Below, in pieces: positions 43,901 to 58,900 of a stretch of DNA of 64,000 bases. The notes under the pieces are model-generated. The model had not been told where the DNA came from. It ran no database searches and saw only the letters and a program-made list of their open reading frames with translations. Source of the DNA: Conchocele bisecta (lineage: Eukaryota; Mollusca; Bivalvia; Lucinida; Thyasiridae); NCBI GenBank assembly GCA_029237695.1, contig CM055265.1:44943331-45007330 (forward strand). Reading direction: 5' to 3'. A program made the translations under genes and the position numbers. Position 1 is the first letter of the stretch. Each line of letters begins with the position of its first letter.

Positions 43901-46900
43901 AAAATATCCGCCAAACGAATTAGGAGTATATGTTTTATTTCTCTGTGTAAAAATGTCTTGAAATTTCATTAGAATTGTGTCCTCTGGAAGGACACAATTC
44001 TAATGAAATTCCAAGACATATTCATGACATTTATAAGGAGAAATAAAAGAAAATATAATGAATTGTCATTGCTATTTTTGAACTATTTATAGCCGACAAA
44101 TTTCCCAGCATGCAAAGAGTTAAAAGCAGGACACTTTATCCACACTGCTTCAGTGAGTTGATCTGGATCAACGCTAATTGTCGCAAAACCAATAAGCCCC
44201 ATTTCTCCCGTGTAATCCACATTTAGCTTTGTTTACAGTGTTGCGTCGCCTATCGGTACATCTAGTATAATGTCCCATGACAACTGCATGTGTTGTATTT
44301 CCAGTTTGCCGACCGATGTGCAATCAGAGGCTATTCCGATGATACTAGGAGGTGGAGATGTACTCATGGTGGGTTATATATAGACATCTATCTCCAAGGC
44401 TCTTGTATTCAATTAACCCTTAGATGCTACTCACAACAATTGTCGTCTGCTGTTGTTTTTATATCTTGCCTTATTTCTCAATAAAAACATGGTTTGACAG
44501 CACTTCAGAATCATTTCCAATGGAAATGATTCTGAAGTGCTGTCAAAGTATGTTGTAAATTATTCTAAAGTGCTGTCAAAGCATGTTTTTGATGATACAA
44601 ATGGAAAATGGAAAATAAACAGCAGACGAAAAAAAAAATAAGATATTTGTTTCAATATTGGTGAAAGAAGAAACAAGTTCCTGGTAAGATAGACGGTGTG
44701 GCCTCTTGCAATTTAAACTCCATATCTGTCAGTGGGTGTATCTGACTCATGACTGATGGTAGGCCATTTATAGACAGAGCTCCAGTTAAGGTGCGTAATT
44801 TTATCAACTTTGGGGAGACTCGTTATTTCTTCACCAAAATTGGCAAGTTGGGAGTGCTTTAGAATCGTCTCGATGAGACGATTCTAAAGCAATCCCAACT
44901 TGCCATTTTTCGTGAAGAAATAAGAAAAATACCCGGAAAATTTTGTCCAATCTAAATTACGCACCTGAACTGGAGCTCTGTTATCATCAACATATTCATC
45001 ATTCAATCAATCAATGTTTTTCCAAGATCAGTGAAAGAACAAATACGTTTGAGGTAAGATAACAAATGTGTATTTCTGTCTACCTGTTCAACATCACACC
45101 TGCCATTGGTATATGCCACTTATTTTGACGTAGGTGGTAATATATTACTGACATGTTCAGTTTGTGACCTGTTCAGTTTGTGACCTGTGTAGTCCCAGAT
45201 CAGTCTGCGCATCTGCGCATCTGCGCATCTGCGCATCTGCGCATCTGCGCATCTGCGCATCTGCGCATCTGCGCAGTCTAATCCGGGCTGACACTGTTCA
45301 CTTTTTAAATGGGAAAATATTTATGATGGGCCTAAGAAAAAGATCAGATCTGTCGGCCTGCGCGAGTGTCCTGTCTGATCAGGAGCTGCACTAAAATGGA
45401 CTTGTTCAGTTTTCGGCCCGTGTCGTCCAGATCAGTCGGTCTATTCTGATCAGGCCGACATTGTGTAGGCCCTGATCAGACTGCGCGTATGCATATGTAC
45501 ACTATTAAATCCGGATTTGACACTAATTTTTGTGCCACAGATTCTGCAGCATGGACGTCCCGATTTTCACATTATGTTGAATGGGATCTTGTTGAATGTT
45601 CAGGGATTCCTCCTACAAAACAGGGATCCTCGAGATCTTGGTGCACCTAACATAATAGTCATTGCTCCAGATAAGCTGCATATTTGCTTAAATACCGAAT
45701 TAAAATTGTTAAAAACCCAATTGAAATCAGAAGTAGCGAGTATGAAAAAGCAATAACAAATTAAAAAAACAATAAACAGACCACAAATATAGCATATTTG
45801 TCTTATTTTCCATGAAAACACCTCTTGGTATTTCATTAGAATTGTCTCCAAGGAGACAATTCTAATGAAATACCAAGACATGTTTTCATTTCAATAATTG
45901 CTGCCTGTTAATGTGTAAACAGTAGTGCTATTTTATTTTACCCAATTAACATTTTGAAATACCCAATTGCTTCAGAAATGATGGAGTGAAAATACTCAAT
46001 TACTAATTCCTTATCTGGAGCCCTGTAATAGTGATAGCTGTGCAGGAGTTACACTGATCACAAACTCAATAAGATTCTTTTTCCCATGGCGTATCACATA
46101 ATTTCCACATGATTGTATATTCTGTCTGTTTCAGGCTGCAGAGACGGGAAGTGGGAAAACTGGGGTAAGTTCCCACCTCTATTCCACTAGTCTAACAGGA
46201 GGATGGGAGGGTATGCATATCTTAACCCTTTCAACACTACAGGGGGCCGTTTCACTAACCTTCGTACGTTTGTAAGTGCAAATTTAGGATCGTCTGGACA
46301 GTTCGCGTTAAAAATGTTTTTCGACAATTATTGGATTTACATTTATTGAGCATAGGCTGCATATGCAGTAAATGTAATTCCATTAACTGAAAATTCCAGA
46401 CGATTCTAAATTTGCACTTACGAACATTTTAGTCGTACGAAGGTTGTGAAACGGCCCCCAGACCTCTATAGCGGTGTTTCCAAACAGTGTAGATCGGCTC
46501 TGACATGATGAGGGCTAAATGTTTTCATTGTAATTTTAGTGCTGACTGTGTGGTGCTCCCTCCATACGGGTACATACCCGTCTCATGACCTTGTACAGGG
46601 ATTCCGCTGGGGAAAATAAAAAAATCGCCACTTCAAAAAAAATAAAAAATTACAATTGGCGATAAAAAATTACAATTTTTAATTTTTTTTTTTATTTTTT
46701 TTCGATTTTTTTTTTTGAAAATTGTAATTTTTTATCGCCAATTGTAATTTTTTATCGCCAATTGTTTATTTTTATCGCCAATTGCGAAAGTGGCGATCGC
46801 CAGCAGAATCCCTGCATGTATAATACAGTCGAACTTCGATGGGTCGAACCCTGGTAAACTCGTCAGCCATGCTTGCCTCGAACTAGCCTTTAGGTCCCGG

Positions 46901-49900
46901 CAGAATTCCTATATAAATACGTTAAAACTACCCGGTATAGGTCGAACTTGTGAAAGTCGAACAACCCTCAATGCCTCGAATCGCTGTCACGCCCGGTCGT
47001 GTATAAATCCACTATAAACACCACAAAAACTCGAACATGTCAGACGATTGTCTCCAGACTAGTTGATTGACTTTCACACCTATTGTTAACCGGTTGTCAA
47101 ACAAATCTCAAGTGGTCATTTAAGCGTATACAATAACGGCAGTCGTGACCAGCATACGTGGTAATTATGCATTGACCAATGTCGGCGAAGTTGTTAGTTA
47201 ATTAAAGTGGTAATTTATGGGACATGTGGAATTAAATAGCGCTCAGTTTGAATTAATTAATTAATTAATTAAGCATCTGGCCTTTTAAGTTGTAAATCAA
47301 TATGAACTGTTTTTACTATGATCAGTAATGAGTGTGATGTGTCATCCGATTTATTCGCCATATAAGCAAAACATATTTTACAGATCATCAGACTCGTAAT
47401 AATGTCTACCACAAATGCACTAGTTACGACCAAGCAATCCGAGGAAGGACCCGGTTCTGCCGGGGGGATATTCGGATCGGTTAGCGACACTGTGCTATCT
47501 GGATCGGCTACGGGGAAATCTGGCGTGAAACGTAAATTGACTACTAAGACAATTGAAGAAAAATACCAGGCTATCATGGAAGTGGAGAAAGGCCACAAAT
47601 CGAAAGGGGAGATCGCGAGAATAACAGACTTCTTCAATACCGGACTTGTATAACTTTCATGTATAACTTGTACTGGGTTCCATGTGATAGTAAATTATGA
47701 TATGCAGTGAATGTGGTTCCGGGTCCGAAGTAGTGATGGGGCGACTGGGCATGATTGTATCGGATGGGGCAATCAAGTCCGCCAATTGTATTTCGTAATC
47801 ATTTTGTGTTGTTCTCGTGTGCTATTGCTGTATAATGGCTATGTAAATAAAAACACACATGAGTTTGCCGCTTTCTTTATTTTATTAAAGCCTGTTTCTG
47901 TTAATAAACGACTGTGACAATCAACTTCAATGCAAATGTAAGCGCATTTATATGAAACAACGTGTCGTAATGACGACTTGTTCCACTTGGCACACTGACC
48001 AACTCGTAGATCTGAAATGGTTACAGTAGAAAATCCCGATGGGTCGAACAACGGATGGGTCGAACTAAAACTTAACCCCGCAGGCTGTTCGACCCATCGA
48101 AGTTCGACTGTAGATGTATTAGTCACTGCTGACTATTGAATGATTACAATAATGTGCATATGTGCGACCGAAACCAAACTGCGTATTTGATTAAATATGC
48201 AATTTAAAACTGTTAAAACCCAGAATTCATTGTTAAGCCTGAGCATGCAGGAAACGTAAATTGTCATCTGCTGTTTTTGACAAATCATGTTTTTTATGAT
48301 AAAAGTGGAAAGTAAACAGCACGCAGCAAAATTTAATTCAGCAGTCTAAGTGTTAAAAACATTTGCCGACGGATCAGGGAATACACAGTTAGCAACGACT
48401 AAAGCACTGATAATTCCAGCACAAAAATATTTACACAATTCCCTAACATTTGATTGGTCCGTAGCAAGTCTCTGTCCAAAATTTATATCCCAGTAAGCTC
48501 CCATGCCGAACTACTTTCCGTAACCGTCAGGCGCAGTTAAAATAATTCTTAAGAAAACGGAAAATAAACACATTTTCTTGATGAATTTATTTCAAATGCC
48601 TGAATTATAAGGAATGAATGGCCTTTTTGTGGAATTTATCGGGGATATAAACTTGGAAAAGTCGCGGGAATACTGGACGAGGCCTTGCGGCCTTCGTCCA
48701 GTATTCCCGCGACTTTTCCAAGTTTATACCCCGATAAATTCCACAAAAAGGCCATTCATTCCTATATTATTAACACGACACATATATGTTGCAGGCGTTC
48801 TGTTTACCCATCATACAAATTGTGTATGAAACATTAAAGGACCTGGAGGAGGGCAAATCGAGCAAAATGTCCACCAAGTCTTCTAAAGGTATGCATCAGA
48901 GAATATTTGTTACTTTATTATATATTAACAGACTAACTTTTCAATTCATGAGCACCAAATGTTTAATGTCCGGTAGCCGATTTCATCAAAATTGCAAAGT
49001 ATACTTATCTAGCCAAGTATAATTTGAGGGAGTAATCATTTATTTTTCCCGAAATGCATTATTTCATATAGAACTAACGACTGCATATATTTGACGATTA
49101 AAAGTATGCAGAATTATTATACTGAATTTATTACATTATCACAGCCAAATAATGTAATAAATTCAGTATAATAAAAATTAATAAATTTATTCTTAAATTG
49201 AAAATTTCTCCCTCAAAGTATACTTTGCTAGATAAGTATACTTTGCCATGTTGGTGAAATAGGCTGCAGATTTTGAATAGGATTTCAATAAGATTTTGCT
49301 GCAATCCAATTTACTATGAAGTACATACTTGTTTGCGAACACCGTCTAATAAATATGTTTAAACCAAATGTCTAATGGACGTATTTCAGTGACTGAATGG
49401 CAAACAGTGTCGGCTCAAATCAGACCGTGGTTCAGATGTGTATGCCGCTGTGGGGCTATGCTGGTCGCAAACATTGAAAGATCAATTTTCTCAGCCTGCC
49501 AACCAAATAAGTCTTATATACTTGCATCAATCTGCATAATTACCATATTGTTTAGCAAATTTCACAATATTTGGACAGATGCATGAAATGTGTCTGTGAC
49601 TGGAGAAACGGGGCTTATGGGAATCATAACCAGCGTAGCTCCTGATCAAATAGCGCACTCCTGTAGCCTGATAACAATATATATTATTTGTTAGAAGCAT
49701 GACGGGTGTTTCATTGATGGAATGACGAACGGTGCAGATCCTGATCAGACTGCGGATGCACAGGCTGATCTGGATCTACATTGGTCGCAAAACCGATATG
49801 CCCCATTTATCCAGTTACAGGCACAAATATGAAACTTAATTTTGTCGGTCCATCAATTCTATATTGTAGAGAATATCTGTGTTGTGGCAAATATCTCCAT

Positions 49901-52900
49901 ATTTATGGAAGGCCCATTGTGTTTCTGTGAATATTTACTTGCCAGGTTGTCCTATAATGTTGTAGAGGTCCTTGGTTGATGTTAACTTGTGAAAACTGTG
50001 TTAACCCTTACACCGCTATCTTAATTGTTGTCGTCTGCTGTTTATTTTCCATTTTTATCATCAAAAACATTCTTTGACAGCACTTTAGATGAATTTACAA
50101 CATGTTTTGACAGCACTTTAGAATCATTTCCATTGAAAATGATTTTGAAGTGTTGTCAAACCATGTTTTTATTGAGAAATAAGGTAATAAATCCTGAGAA
50201 TTACATTAACCGTTCAACCCTAAATAACAGTAATGGCCTGGGCCATGTTGTATTTTTGCCATGTTGTTGTAGGCGGCTCCAAGTGGAAGATGAATGTCTA
50301 TGACAGAGGTGATGCTATGGGTATGTATAGATCTGTTCATTTAGTACACCACCTATACAGTCTTAGCTATAAATGTCGTCCTCATGTTTTATAGTATGGC
50401 AAACAATGTAGAAGCTGTATAGATTGTCTGCCAACCAAGTATACTCCAATCCCGCTATAACCTTATTCGTTATAACCAGAATTTGGATATAACACTATGA
50501 AGTTGTGCTTCCCAGATTTTCATTGGTTTGGTTAAAGTTTTTCCATCTACTATATCTATTTTTTTAGTGTCCATGCCTCGCCCCAAGGCGCGACATGCAG
50601 GCCACGGCCATCTAGTCTACAAAAAGTGGGTATAATTATGTTATCCAAGTGTCTATTCTTGGAAGAAACCTGGCCTTCGTGGCTTTGCCTCGTTTCTTGT
50701 TTGCTATGTGTTCCATACATTTAGTATGGGGTACAACAGTTCACTTGTAACACAATGGTTTCCAATGGACCTCAATCATAGTGTTCTAAAGGGGTATAAG
50801 TGTAGAGTAGAGATAAACTACAAGGTTTGACAATGTCCAGCTGTGGGTAAACGGTTCCCGAGTGCCACGGCAAACGTTTAGCCACGGCTGGACATGGTCG
50901 ATCGTTATTGTTTTACATTTCTTTCGGAAATATCATGTAATTTGAGCATATATGCAGTACTTTCAGTACTTTGGTAATCTGCTCCATTCTAACAGCTGAT
51001 TTACACATACATATTCCGGGGCCTCGGTATACGTCGCGTGATGCAGCCGCATCAATTTCAAAATTTAAGTGTGACCATTGTTACTTGTCTGCTGACGTAA
51101 TGGCTCATTCTAGTAACGTCATGAGACACATTCATTACGTAGGTGTTGGCTTGGCCCCAGAGTGAACATTGTCTACAACCATGGTCAAACAGCACGTGCT
51201 GTATGTTTGAACACGGCTCGAGCGGTGTCGAACAACGGCAGTCATGTAACAATAATTGTTCAACCAGTGTCTGTGTGTAGAAGGAGATGAACCAACAGAG
51301 CTACATAGATGCTGATGGTGTGTCTTGAAAAAGTTGTCTCCAGAACTTGGACAAAAATTTAGAATTACTCCTGGAAGCGCCACTATTCACTGACATTGAT
51401 TTATAAACAATGCGATACTTTCCGTGAATGTTGAAATTTCAGATCACTATAGCACAATAATATGGCTGCCAGTGGTGATGGGGACCTTGCACCATTTGTG
51501 GCCAGCTTGGCCCCAGACGAACCTGCGCATCTGTACAATTAGATCAGGGCCTGCGATGTTCTGTCACTGAAGTTACCGTAAAACTGTCGGCATCAAAATG
51601 ATTGTATCCTAATCTGAATGTAAATGTGCAAGATAAATATGATCTGGTGCAAATATTGTAATGTTCCTTTTCTCAAATTGTTGTTCATTTTGTCCAACAA
51701 TTCAATCTTCTTTGTTGCCAAAATATACTTTTATCGAGAAATATTGCATATACGGTAAAGGGCCTGTGTATGTGGCTGTTGAAGCCTGTAGCCTATTTCA
51801 CTACATTGCAAAGTATACTTTCCTAGCAAAGTATACATTGAGGGAGAAATTTTCAATTTTAGGATCAATTTATAAATTTTTATGATACTGAATTTATTAC
51901 ATTATCACAGCCATTTTGGCTGTGATAATGTAATAAATTCAGTATAATAATTCTGCATAGTTTTAATCATCAAATATATGCAATCATTAGTTCTGTATGA
52001 AATAATGCATTTCGGAAACATCAATGACTACTCCCTCAAAGTATACTTTGCTAGATAAGTATACTTTGCCATGTTGATGAAATCGGCTACTGGTGTCGCC
52101 GTATTTACAGCGACTGTGTTTATGTTTCAGCCATTAACCCGGACGGCCTGCTGTGTCAGAGTCGCGACACCCAGGGCTGGCACGGCACTCGCTCCAACAG
52201 GTCCCTCTCTGGACAAGGTAGGACACTACATCGTTTAACCACAGGCGATTGAACTCCCCACCCACATAGCCCCTTAGATAAATCAATCTGGTCCAACTAG
52301 TACGTATATAGTAGTATGGGTGGGGTGGGGTGGGGGGGGGGGGGGGCGCTCTGAATGTGGAGAGGGAACTTCAATCGCCTGTGGTTTAACATTCACATTC
52401 AGAATACACCTTTACAGGTATGAAATCTTTTAAATATTTTATTTTTGTTCTTTCTAAATGCAGTTCTCTGAAGGTCCTCTACCATTCTGTGACACATATA
52501 TGATCCTTGGACCCCAATTAACCCCATGGTCAAGGTCACATACCTTAATGCTGGAGTACATTTGTTATAGTTTTTGTTTCCTTTCACATAACTGTTTCAA
52601 ACATGCATTCCTCTGATGGGCCTCTATCATTCTATGACAGATCCATGATCATCATGTAAATCCATGAATTGAAATTTCCAGGCGATCCTAGATTTACACT
52701 TACGAACATTTTAGTCGTACAAAATTTTGTGAAACGGGCCCCACATCTCTATATGACCTTAGTTGTTGCTGGGACATTAAACCCTTTCACTATCCTGTGC
52801 CTGGTAGGGAGCTACACATGTCCATATCACTTTTAGGAGTGCCACATTACATGCATTTGACTAACTAGTCGTGTGAACTCCTTAGTGAACCAAATTACGA

Positions 52901-55900
52901 GGCCTGGTTGTGTAGTGAAGTATATTCCACAGGTACCAGAAAATAAATCACCTGGTTATCTAGTTTCAAATATAATATAAAATGTCAACAACGCGGTGAA
53001 ACACACGCGCCTTTTTCAAACCTGTTGAAATGATAGAAATCGTTGAATTACCATAGCATTTCAATGGTCTAGTAACGTAAGGTCGTAACTGCTATGCTAA
53101 AGCATAGCAGTTACGACCTTATGTTACTAGACCATCAATTTAATGTTGAATATTTGCAAAAAGACGCTGCTGTTTAGCGGGTTAAAAAGTAGTTGGTGTC
53201 TGTGATACAGCATTGTTTTGTTCACATCGTCTTCCCCACAAAAGGTCGTCGGAATCGATGGTCCCCTAGAAATACGAAACACGTTCCGATTGGCTCTTTC
53301 TGAAAATGACGTGACGCTTGCTTTGCTGTAATAATGACAGCCAAATTGTTTTCGAAACTACATGTTAATTCTCAGATATATTCCCAATTATTAGGCACAA
53401 CAAGGTTGGATAGGTACACATTTCATTCTAGATAGATTAGTTTTCGTAGTTCCTGTAGATGTAGTATAGGCAATGATCTGGGAGATTGACAATATCGCGA
53501 AATACGTCCATACATTATTAATTTTTTCAGGGGCTGTCTATTTCGGCGACTTTTTGTGGGGTGGGCGGGGTGACAAAACTAGTGCTATATCACATACACA
53601 ATACCCTTTTTAACCCGGTAAACGGCAATGTGACACTGAATGATGTATGTTTACACATATTCAACATGATTTACTATAGTAAAGTACTGATTTCTACCAT
53701 TTTAACGGTTTTCAAAACTGCATGTGTTTTACTACGTTGCTAACCTTACACTTATACTAGAAATGATACTGACATGCGATTTTACCAGTCAACCTTGGTA
53801 TATTCTCTATACATCAACAGCTAGTGGTTATTCTCTATACAGGCTATAGGAGATTGTGATACATATTTCCGTGTTTGATAGGGATGGGTTGTGGCCGAGA
53901 GGTTAACTTCAATACCGAGGTTGTTAGTTCAAACCTGGTCTTAGACTTCAAAACTGCTTTCATAGTATTTCCATTCCAGTGATCTTTCGGATCAGACTTG
54001 AAACTGAGGCCATGTCTCTATATGTGTCTGTGACTGGAGAAATGGGGTTTATGGGTGTTGCACCCAGTGCTGATCCAGATCATCCTGTGCATCTGCACAG
54101 TCTAATCAGCATCTGCACTGTTTTGCCATTCCATCAATGAAGCACCTGTTCTGCTTGTAAGAAGCAATATAGATTGTTATCAGTCGACAGTAGTGTGCTA
54201 TTTTATCAGAACCTACACACAAATCACATAAGCCCCATTTCTCCAGTCACAGCCACATGTTAGCGGTTGCCGGGATATTATTATAGGTATACTGGAGTCC
54301 GTCCGTCCGTTCGTCTTTTCGTCTTTCCGTCCGTCACAAAACTTAACAATTGTAAATTTCCTAAACCTACGACCCCCATTTATGCCAGGGGTCAAGGTCA
54401 CGGACTTATAAACTTAGAAAAAAACTAAAACTTAACAAATGGTAATTTCCTTATAACTTCTCTTTCCCTTTGCGGAATGCAGTGATATTTTACCCGGCCC
54501 TTCTCTGACACTCATACATCATTCTGCAACAAACCTACGACCCCCATTTATGCCAGGGGTCAAGGTCACGGACTTAGAATGTCTAGTTTACTTTTTTCAA
54601 CTGGAACCACCATCGCACTCTCCATATGTGCTGACATAGTCTTTTATCTGAAAATGATAGTATGCGAGCTGGAATGTATGTTTACCTTCGTTATACCAGC
54701 TTTCTATTAATTCTAATAGATGAATATCAAAACATGGTTTTTAAACTTTTTAACAAATTTGAATATTTGCATGCTGTTTTCACCGGTGTTCTTAGATTTT
54801 CAATGCCTATACTATGCATATTAAACACACAGCCATGCCAGGGTATCTTTAAGATGAAAGTCACTGTCTCATAAAACATAATTTCATCATCGTCTTGTAT
54901 TGTTCAAAACTATTTGTAGAACATGTTACCTACATGTACTAGCTAAATGTTATTTTCTTACCCCAGAATGAACCTATCACTAGAATGAACCAAGCCTAAT
55001 TCATTCTAGGTCGGGGCTGACGCGGGGGGGTGGGGGGGGGTATTCCGTAAGCCCCCGCTTACTGACAAATCTAGTTAACCCTTACTATGCTGAATTAAAT
55101 GTTGTCGTCTGCTGGAAATGTTTTATTTTCAATATTTCTCGACAAAAACCTGGTTTTGACAGCACATGAGAATCGTCTCCAGTGGAGACGATTCTCATGT
55201 GCTATCAAAACCAGTTTTTTGTTAAGAAATAAAGCAAAAATGAAAAACAGCAGACGGCAATTTCCGTCAACAGCGTAGAAAGGGTTAAACCCTGTCACTG
55301 TCCACTCTCCGCTCCATACCAGGGCGCTACTACTACGAGGCGACTGTGACGGACGAGGGCTTGTGCCGGGTGGGCTGGTCCACGGAGAAGGCCGCCCTCG
55401 ACCTGGGCACAGACAAGTGTGGCTACGGCTTCGGGGGCACCGGCAAAAAATCCTGGGGCAAACAGTTTGACAGCTACGGAGAGGTACCTAAACTGTCTTT
55501 AGGGCTCCAGATAAGGAATTAGTAATTGAGTATTGTCACTCCATCATTTCTGAAGCAATTGGGTATATCAAAATTTTAATTGTGTAAAATAGAATCACAC
55601 TACTGTTTACACATCAGCAGACCGCACTTATTGATTAGTTTGCTTCTAAATGAACACATCTTGGTATTTCATTAGAAAAAATATGCTATATTTGTGGTCT
55701 GTTTATTGTTTTCTGTATAGCATGATAAAGATACCACAAATATTTCATTGCTTTTTGATACTCACTACTTCTGATTTCAATTGGGGTTTTGGCAATTTTA
55801 ATTGGGTATTTACGCAAATACACACCTTATCTGGAGCACTGTGTCTTATTATATGATTGTTCACTATCGGATCACATCATTGTGGACATAATTATTGGAT

Positions 55901-58900
55901 GTTCATCTGAATATCCGTCTTGAACTCGTCTCGTGCAAGATGAGCCTGAGAGTGATATTCAAAATGTGATATTACCTTTGAGACTGATATGCAGGTGAGA
56001 AAGCCAAATGCGCATATCACTGGACATGCAACCACAGCATGACACAGTTCGTGGATTGTGGTATCTATACCAGTGTTAATGTAAGTAGTGCACCAGATAT
56101 TTAGACTCAATTTGACTTGAACATTCTCAATTGCTCGACATTACATGACATTGAGACCGTTCTGATAGCTGTAGCCATTACAGGGGGCAGTTTCACTGAA
56201 CTTTGTACGACTAAAATGTTCGTAATAGCAAAATTATGATAGTCTGTAAATTGCACATTAACAATTATTTTCTGTAAACAATTATTGGATTTACACTTTT
56301 TCAGCATAGGCTGCATCCTCAATAAATGTAAATCCATCAATTGAAATTTCCAGACGATCCTAAATTTTCACTTACGAATATTAGTGAAAAAGTATGATAT
56401 GTATATGTCACATTAACAATGTTTTCTTGTAAAACAATATTGGATTTACATTTATTGAGCATAGGCTGCATATGCAGCCTGTGCTCAATAAATGTAAATC
56501 CATCAATTGAAATTTCCAGACGATCCTAAATTTTCACTTAACGAATATTAGTCGATAAAATTGTTTAGTGAAAAGGGCCCCAGTTTCTTAAATATTTTGA
56601 ATACTGATTTTGGATACCTATAATCCTATATTCCACAGTATTGTCATTATAGGAATGAATGGCCTTTTTGTGGAATTTATCGGGTATAAACTTGGAAAAG
56701 TCGCGGGAATACTGGACAAAGCGATAAAAAATTACAATTTTCGAAAAAAAATCAGATTTTTTAAAATAAAAATCGAAAATTGTAATTTTTTTAAGGCCTC
56801 GTCCAGTATTCCCGCGACTTTTTCGAGTTTATATCCCCGATAAATTCAACAAAAAGGCCATTTATTCCTTATAATTCCAGCATTTGAAATAAATTTGTCG
56901 AGAAAATGTGTTTATTTTCCGTTTTCTTAAGAATTATTTTAACTGCGCCTCACGGTTACGGAAAGTAGTTCGGCGTGGGAGTTTACTGGGATATAAATTT
57001 TGGACAGAGACTTGCTACGGGCCAATCAAATGTTAGGGAATTGTGTAAATATTTTTGTGCTGGAATTATTATATAGTAAACCTGAAATAAATGTCTTATC
57101 CACTACAGGCCTATGGTATCAATGACACGATTGGCTGCTACCTCAACTTGATGAAGGCAGAGATCCGGTGGTCAAAGAATGGTATGTTGACTTGTGGATG
57201 TAGTGACCACGCCAGCTTATGATGTAGTGACCACGCCAGCTTATGATGGAGTGGTCTTGTATATCCGCCGGGGGTTGAAAATGGACCCGACTTTGTTTGC
57301 GACCAACATAGCCCTAGATCAAGCTGAAAATGGGACAAGTGTAGCTCCAGATCAGACTGTGCATCCATTGGACTTCGATATCAGTGGTTGTGAGTTCAAA
57401 CCTCGCCTTTGGCATAAAAAATACTTTAATAGTATTTCCATGGTCTTTTGGATGAGACTCGAAAATCGAGGCCCCATCCCTAAATGACCTTAGCTGTTGC
57501 TGGGATGTTAAACCCATTCAGTTTCCATTGTGATCATGTCTCAAATAGGTAATTTCATTTAATGATTTGACAACAAATATGTTGCTGTGACTAGAAATGG
57601 TGCTTATGATATTTGTGTCGAGTGTAGACACAGACCAGCCTGCGCATTCGCGCAGTCTGATCAGTGTCTACACAGTTCGCCATTCAGTCAGCGAAACACT
57701 TATCATTTATCCAACAAGCAGTGTAGCTTGGCCAAATTGCAGGAGTGCACAAGCTAGACCCACCACTCCTGTCACAAGCCCCATTTCTTCAGTACTGGAA
57801 GGTTAGCGCATCTTAGCGATGAATCCGTCCTTATGAATTCATATATTGTTACATGACCCCCGTTGTTTGACAACGCTCATGTTCAAATATACAGTACATG
57901 CTGTTTGAGCATGGCTGTAGACAATGCTCATTTCGGGGTCAAGCCAACACCTACGTAATGCATGTGTCTCATGACTTTACTAGAACATGCCATTACGTCA
58001 CCAGATCAGTTGCACTGAAAGTTTGAAATTGATGCGGCTGCATCACGCGACGTGTACTGCGGCCCCGGAATATATGTATGCGTAAATCAACGGTTTGAAT
58101 GGAGCAGATTATCAAAGTACCAAAAGTACAGCACAAATGCTCAAATTGCATGATATTTCTGATGGAAATGTAACAACGTTTGACCATGTCCAGCCACGAG
58201 TAAACGTTTGCTGTGACACGAGGGAACTGTTTGAACTGTTCCCTCGTGCCACAGCAAATGTTTACTCGCGGCTGGACATTGTCGAACCTTATATTAATGG
58301 TGAATCTTACTGGGATTCACGTCTAGGACCAAATATAGTAAGAGTGCCTGCCACCAGATCAGGACACTGTATTTTAGTGCTAAAAAGTTTTAGTATAATT
58401 TTAGTTCTGAATGTAAAATGTACCACCACCCCATACAGGAGCATTATCAGCCTTACAGTGGGGTCAGCGTGTAAGTGCACACACGAACGAACACGACCGG
58501 TTGGAACCAACCTGTCGTGTTCGTTCGTGTGTGCACTTACACGCTGACCCCACTGTACTGTTGAATGGATATAAACCCCAATCATCATTTCTCCAGTCAC
58601 AGTCACATATGAGACGAGCCATGTGATTTTGTACCAAAGGTGTGATATTTTTCATGAAAAATCGCACATCGTCTTTGGTGCAAAATCACATGGCTTGTCT
58701 CGTATATCCTTGCAGGTATAGACCTGGGGAAGGCGTATGACATCCCGGGACATCTGAGGAATGAGAGATTCCATGCTGCTGTTGTATTAAAGGTTTGTAT
58801 GACCTTGACCCTTGTTGAAAGAACTTCCCTGAGCATATACATATAGTTTGATAGGCTGATCCTGGATACATGGAAAGTACAAGTAAACTTCTTGTTTTTG

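Noticed and set aside
48614..48829. Recurrent protein starting MNGLFVEFI at several sites
   Set aside because: These are the family H hairpin read as protein at 21753, 48614, 56649 and 62631; the sequence is palindromic and non-coding.
58095..58547. 150-codon plus-strand frame
   Set aside because: It crosses a family G MITE and the palindrome at 58457, with no conserved motif.
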